Shown here piece after piece: positions 5,532 to 6,711 of a DNA stretch of 6,711 nt. The stretch lies in NCBI GenBank assembly GCA_934643765.1, contig CAKUCT010000110.1, forward strand, positions 1 through 6,711, read 5' to 3'. Source of the DNA: an uncultured Oscillospiraceae bacterium (GTDB lineage Bacteria; Bacillota; Clostridia; Oscillospirales; Oscillospiraceae). Each line of letters starts with the position of its first letter. Within the stretch, counting starts at the first letter, position 1. The notes beneath the pieces were generated by a model, which did not search any database, was not told the DNA's origin, and was given only the letters and a program-made list of their open reading frames with translations. Both the position numbers and the translations under genes were made by a program.

Positions 5532-6334
5532 GGCGTGCAATCCTCCCGCAGCATGATTATGCCTGCAAGCGAGCCGCGCGCGCCGCGCGTGACGCGGTGC
5601 GACCAGAACCGGTCGGGCCGGCACATGGTGCAATCCGGGCTGACATCGATCTGACGGAGTCCCGCGCGCGTGAGCCAGAGGCGGTTGAGGGCCTTGTTGT
5701 CGACAAAGTATTTTTCGCCGCGCTTTTCAATGAAGCGCCCGGCCTCCGGGCCGAAGGCGTCCAGCATAGCCTGCGGGACATCCTCGTCCGTCTCAAAGCA
5801 GCATTGCCCGATGGACGGGCCGATGGCGGCGCGGATGTCCTCCGGACGGGCGCCAAATTCCCGCTCCATCGCCTCCACAGCCTTGCAGACCGCGCCGTTT
5901 GCCGTGCCGCGCCAGCCGGCGTGGATGGCCGCGACGGCGCGCGAGACCGGGTCAAAGAGCAGAACCGGCGTGCAGTCGGCCGAAAAGCAGACCAGCGCCA
6001 CGCCGGGCTCGTTTGTAATCAAGCCGTCGCAGACCGTCTCCTGCGGGCGAAACAGCCCCGTCCCGCGGTCGGCCGCGCCGACGCGCAGGATGATGTTGGT
6101 GTGCTCCTGGTGGGTGAAGACGGTCTGCTCCGGGGAAAAGCCCACAGCGCGGCCTAAAATCCGATAGTTTTCCAGCACGTTTTCCGGCTTATCGCCCCGG
6201 TGCGTGCCGAGGTTCAAAGAGGCAAGCGCGCCTTCACTGACGCCGCCGAGGCGTGTGGAGAAGCAGTGGACGCTGCCCGAGAGCGCGTCGGCAGCCAGAT
6301 ATTCAAGTGTTCCGTTTTTGATTGTGTGAAACAT
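5528..6334 (-). CDS. pgeF: Laccase-domain protein, PgeF/YfiH/YlmD family
   Basis: A cytoplasmic laccase-domain (Cu-oxidase_4) protein of 268 residues, the normal length. In E. coli, PgeF (YfiH) removes wrongly added L-serine from peptidoglycan precursors; other members, including mammalian FAMIN/LACC1, have been reported to act on purine nucleosides. Which activity applies here cannot be told from sequence. The metal/active-site trio is present: His75 in THQEH, Cys121 in FSADCTPVLLFDP, His138 in AAIHAGWRGT. Also typical are FSTRLGGVSEG near the N-terminus, AAIGPSIGQCCFE (169-181), and the C-terminal CTMCRPDRFWSHR (235-247) before a Gly/Arg-rich stretch. The start at 6334 has TGAGGA 5 nt upstream, overlapping the preceding gene's stop, and just 8 nt separate the two genes. 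Its own stop overlaps the lipoprotein start, placing all three genes in one operon. Confidence 0.93.
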   Translation of the reverse strand: MFHTIKNGTLEYLAADALSGSVHCFSTRLGGVSEGALASLNLGTHRGDKPENVLENYRILGRAVGFSPEQTVFTHQEHTNIILRVGAADRGTGLFRPQETVCDGLITNEPGVALVCFSADCTPVLLFDPVSRAVAAIHAGWRGTANGAVCKAVEAMEREFGARPEDIRAAIGPSIGQCCFETDEDVPQAMLDAFGPEAGRFIEKRGEKYFVDNKALNRLWLTRAGLRQIDVSPDCTMCRPDRFWSHRVTRGARGSLAGIIMLREDCTP

Positions 6335-6339
6335 AATTT

Positions 6340-6345
6340 TCCTCA
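6340..6345 (-). promoter_or_regulatory. Ribosome binding site of pgeF
   Basis: On the minus strand TGAGGA overlaps the upstream gene's TGA stop and lies 5 nt before the ATG at 6334. The arrangement suggests re-initiation or coupled translation. Confidence 0.65.
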
Positions 6346-6711
6346 GTCACTGAGTGTTCCCGCGCCGAGCACCAGGCCGGTTCCGGCGTCGAGACAGATA
6401 TAAAGACTTGTCAGGGGATCATTCTCATCAAATAACCGGACAGCCCAGACCGATACAGGCGCTTTTGCATAGTATCCTCCGTCCTGCAGGTCAAAGACCG
6501 CAGTCCCTGCGTCGGTCAGCCAGAGCGGCTCAAGCAGATGCGAGAGGGGAAAAAGCGCACCGCTTTCGAGCGCATACAGCTGCGCAAGGGGCGAAGAGAA
6601 GACGCTTGCCCAGCCCTGATACTGGTACCGCGGACGCTGCGCTTCTGCCTGGGCAAGCGCGCAGGCAGAGGTCTCATCGAGCGGGAGCGGCTGCTCAGGC
6701 AGGACAACAGG
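6343..6711 (-). CDS. Unrecognised protein, C-terminal part only
   Basis: The minus strand is open from the window edge to a TGA at 6345-6343, giving the last 122 residues of a protein whose start lies beyond the window. I do not recognise the family. The visible part is mixed: an Ala/Gln-rich start, then YQYQGWASVFSSPLAQLYAL, PLWLTDAGTAVFDLQDGGYY, and an end of alternating hydrophobic residues, APVSVWAVRLFDENDPLTSL then YICLDAGTGLVLGAGTLSD. The strand followed by LDAGTG vaguely recalls the D-x-x-TG turn of PepSY-like domains, but this is a weak resemblance. No membrane segment is seen in this part. The real coding status is supported by the 8-nt gap to pgeF, the shared ribosome-binding overlap and the absence of stops over 369 bases. 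Its operon position suggests a link to envelope or cell-wall functions, not more. Confidence 0.75.
   Translation of the reverse strand, partial: PVVLPEQPLPLDETSACALAQAEAQRPRYQYQGWASVFSSPLAQLYALESGALFPLSHLLEPLWLTDAGTAVFDLQDGGYYAKAPVSVWAVRLFDENDPLTSLYICLDAGTGLVLGAGTLSD

Noticed and set aside
5532..5633. A 34-codon N-terminal extension of the lipoprotein
   Set aside because: It lies within pgeF, is rich in His and Arg, and would bury the signal peptide that starts at 5531.
3330..5654. A 774-codon open frame on the plus strand across the HD and lipoprotein genes
   Set aside because: It is antisense to two genes with clear family motifs, promoters and ribosome binding sites, shows no recognisable domain, and has a repetitive Val/Gly/Arg-rich product typical of the reverse reading of GC-rich codons.

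Overview
The window looks like chromosomal DNA from a GC-rich, Gram-positive anaerobe of the class Clostridia, probably a gut Oscillospiraceae-type lineage. This is inferred from the dnaX-ybaB-recR gene order, strong AGGAGG-type ribosome binding sites, a Clostridia-style HD-domain protein and a short lipoprotein signal, all in GC-rich coding sequence. No 16S gene or other taxonomic marker is present, so the genus is not called. I saw no rRNA, tRNA, CRISPR array, insertion sequence or phage gene.

Left part, plus strand (1-2438): the 3' end of dnaX (clamp-loader subunit), then ybaB (nucleoid-associated protein) and recR (recombination mediator). They are tightly packed, with 17 nt between dnaX and ybaB and a 1-nt stop/start overlap between ybaB and recR. 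This is a replication and repair operon found across bacteria.

Middle (2439-3320): a 190-nt spacer leads to a GNAT-family N-acetyltransferase gene on the plus strand. The spacer is unusually structured. It has a weak terminator-like hairpin with a T run, a possible 11-codon leader reading frame, and a 10-bp inverted repeat that begins right after that frame's stop codon. The right arm of the repeat also carries CCTCC, complementary to the acetyltransferase ribosome binding site. This is the most intriguing part of the window, though the regulatory reading is inference. The acetyltransferase gene ends in a textbook rho-independent terminator, shared convergently with the next gene.

Right part, minus strand (3321-6711): an HD-domain hydrolase gene with its own promoter. 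Upstream of it on the same strand is an apparent operon transcribed right to left: an unrecognised protein cut by the window edge, then a laccase-domain protein of the PgeF/YfiH/YlmD family, then a family-5 peptide-binding lipoprotein. The PgeF-family and lipoprotein genes share an ATGA overlap, which suggests translational coupling and possibly a joint role in cell-wall peptide handling. A strong 14-bp hairpin ends this operon just before the HD gene promoter.

Most of the window is ordinary core-genome content. I see no clear novel multi-gene system. The leader before the acetyltransferase gene and the pgeF-lipoprotein coupling merit the closest look.
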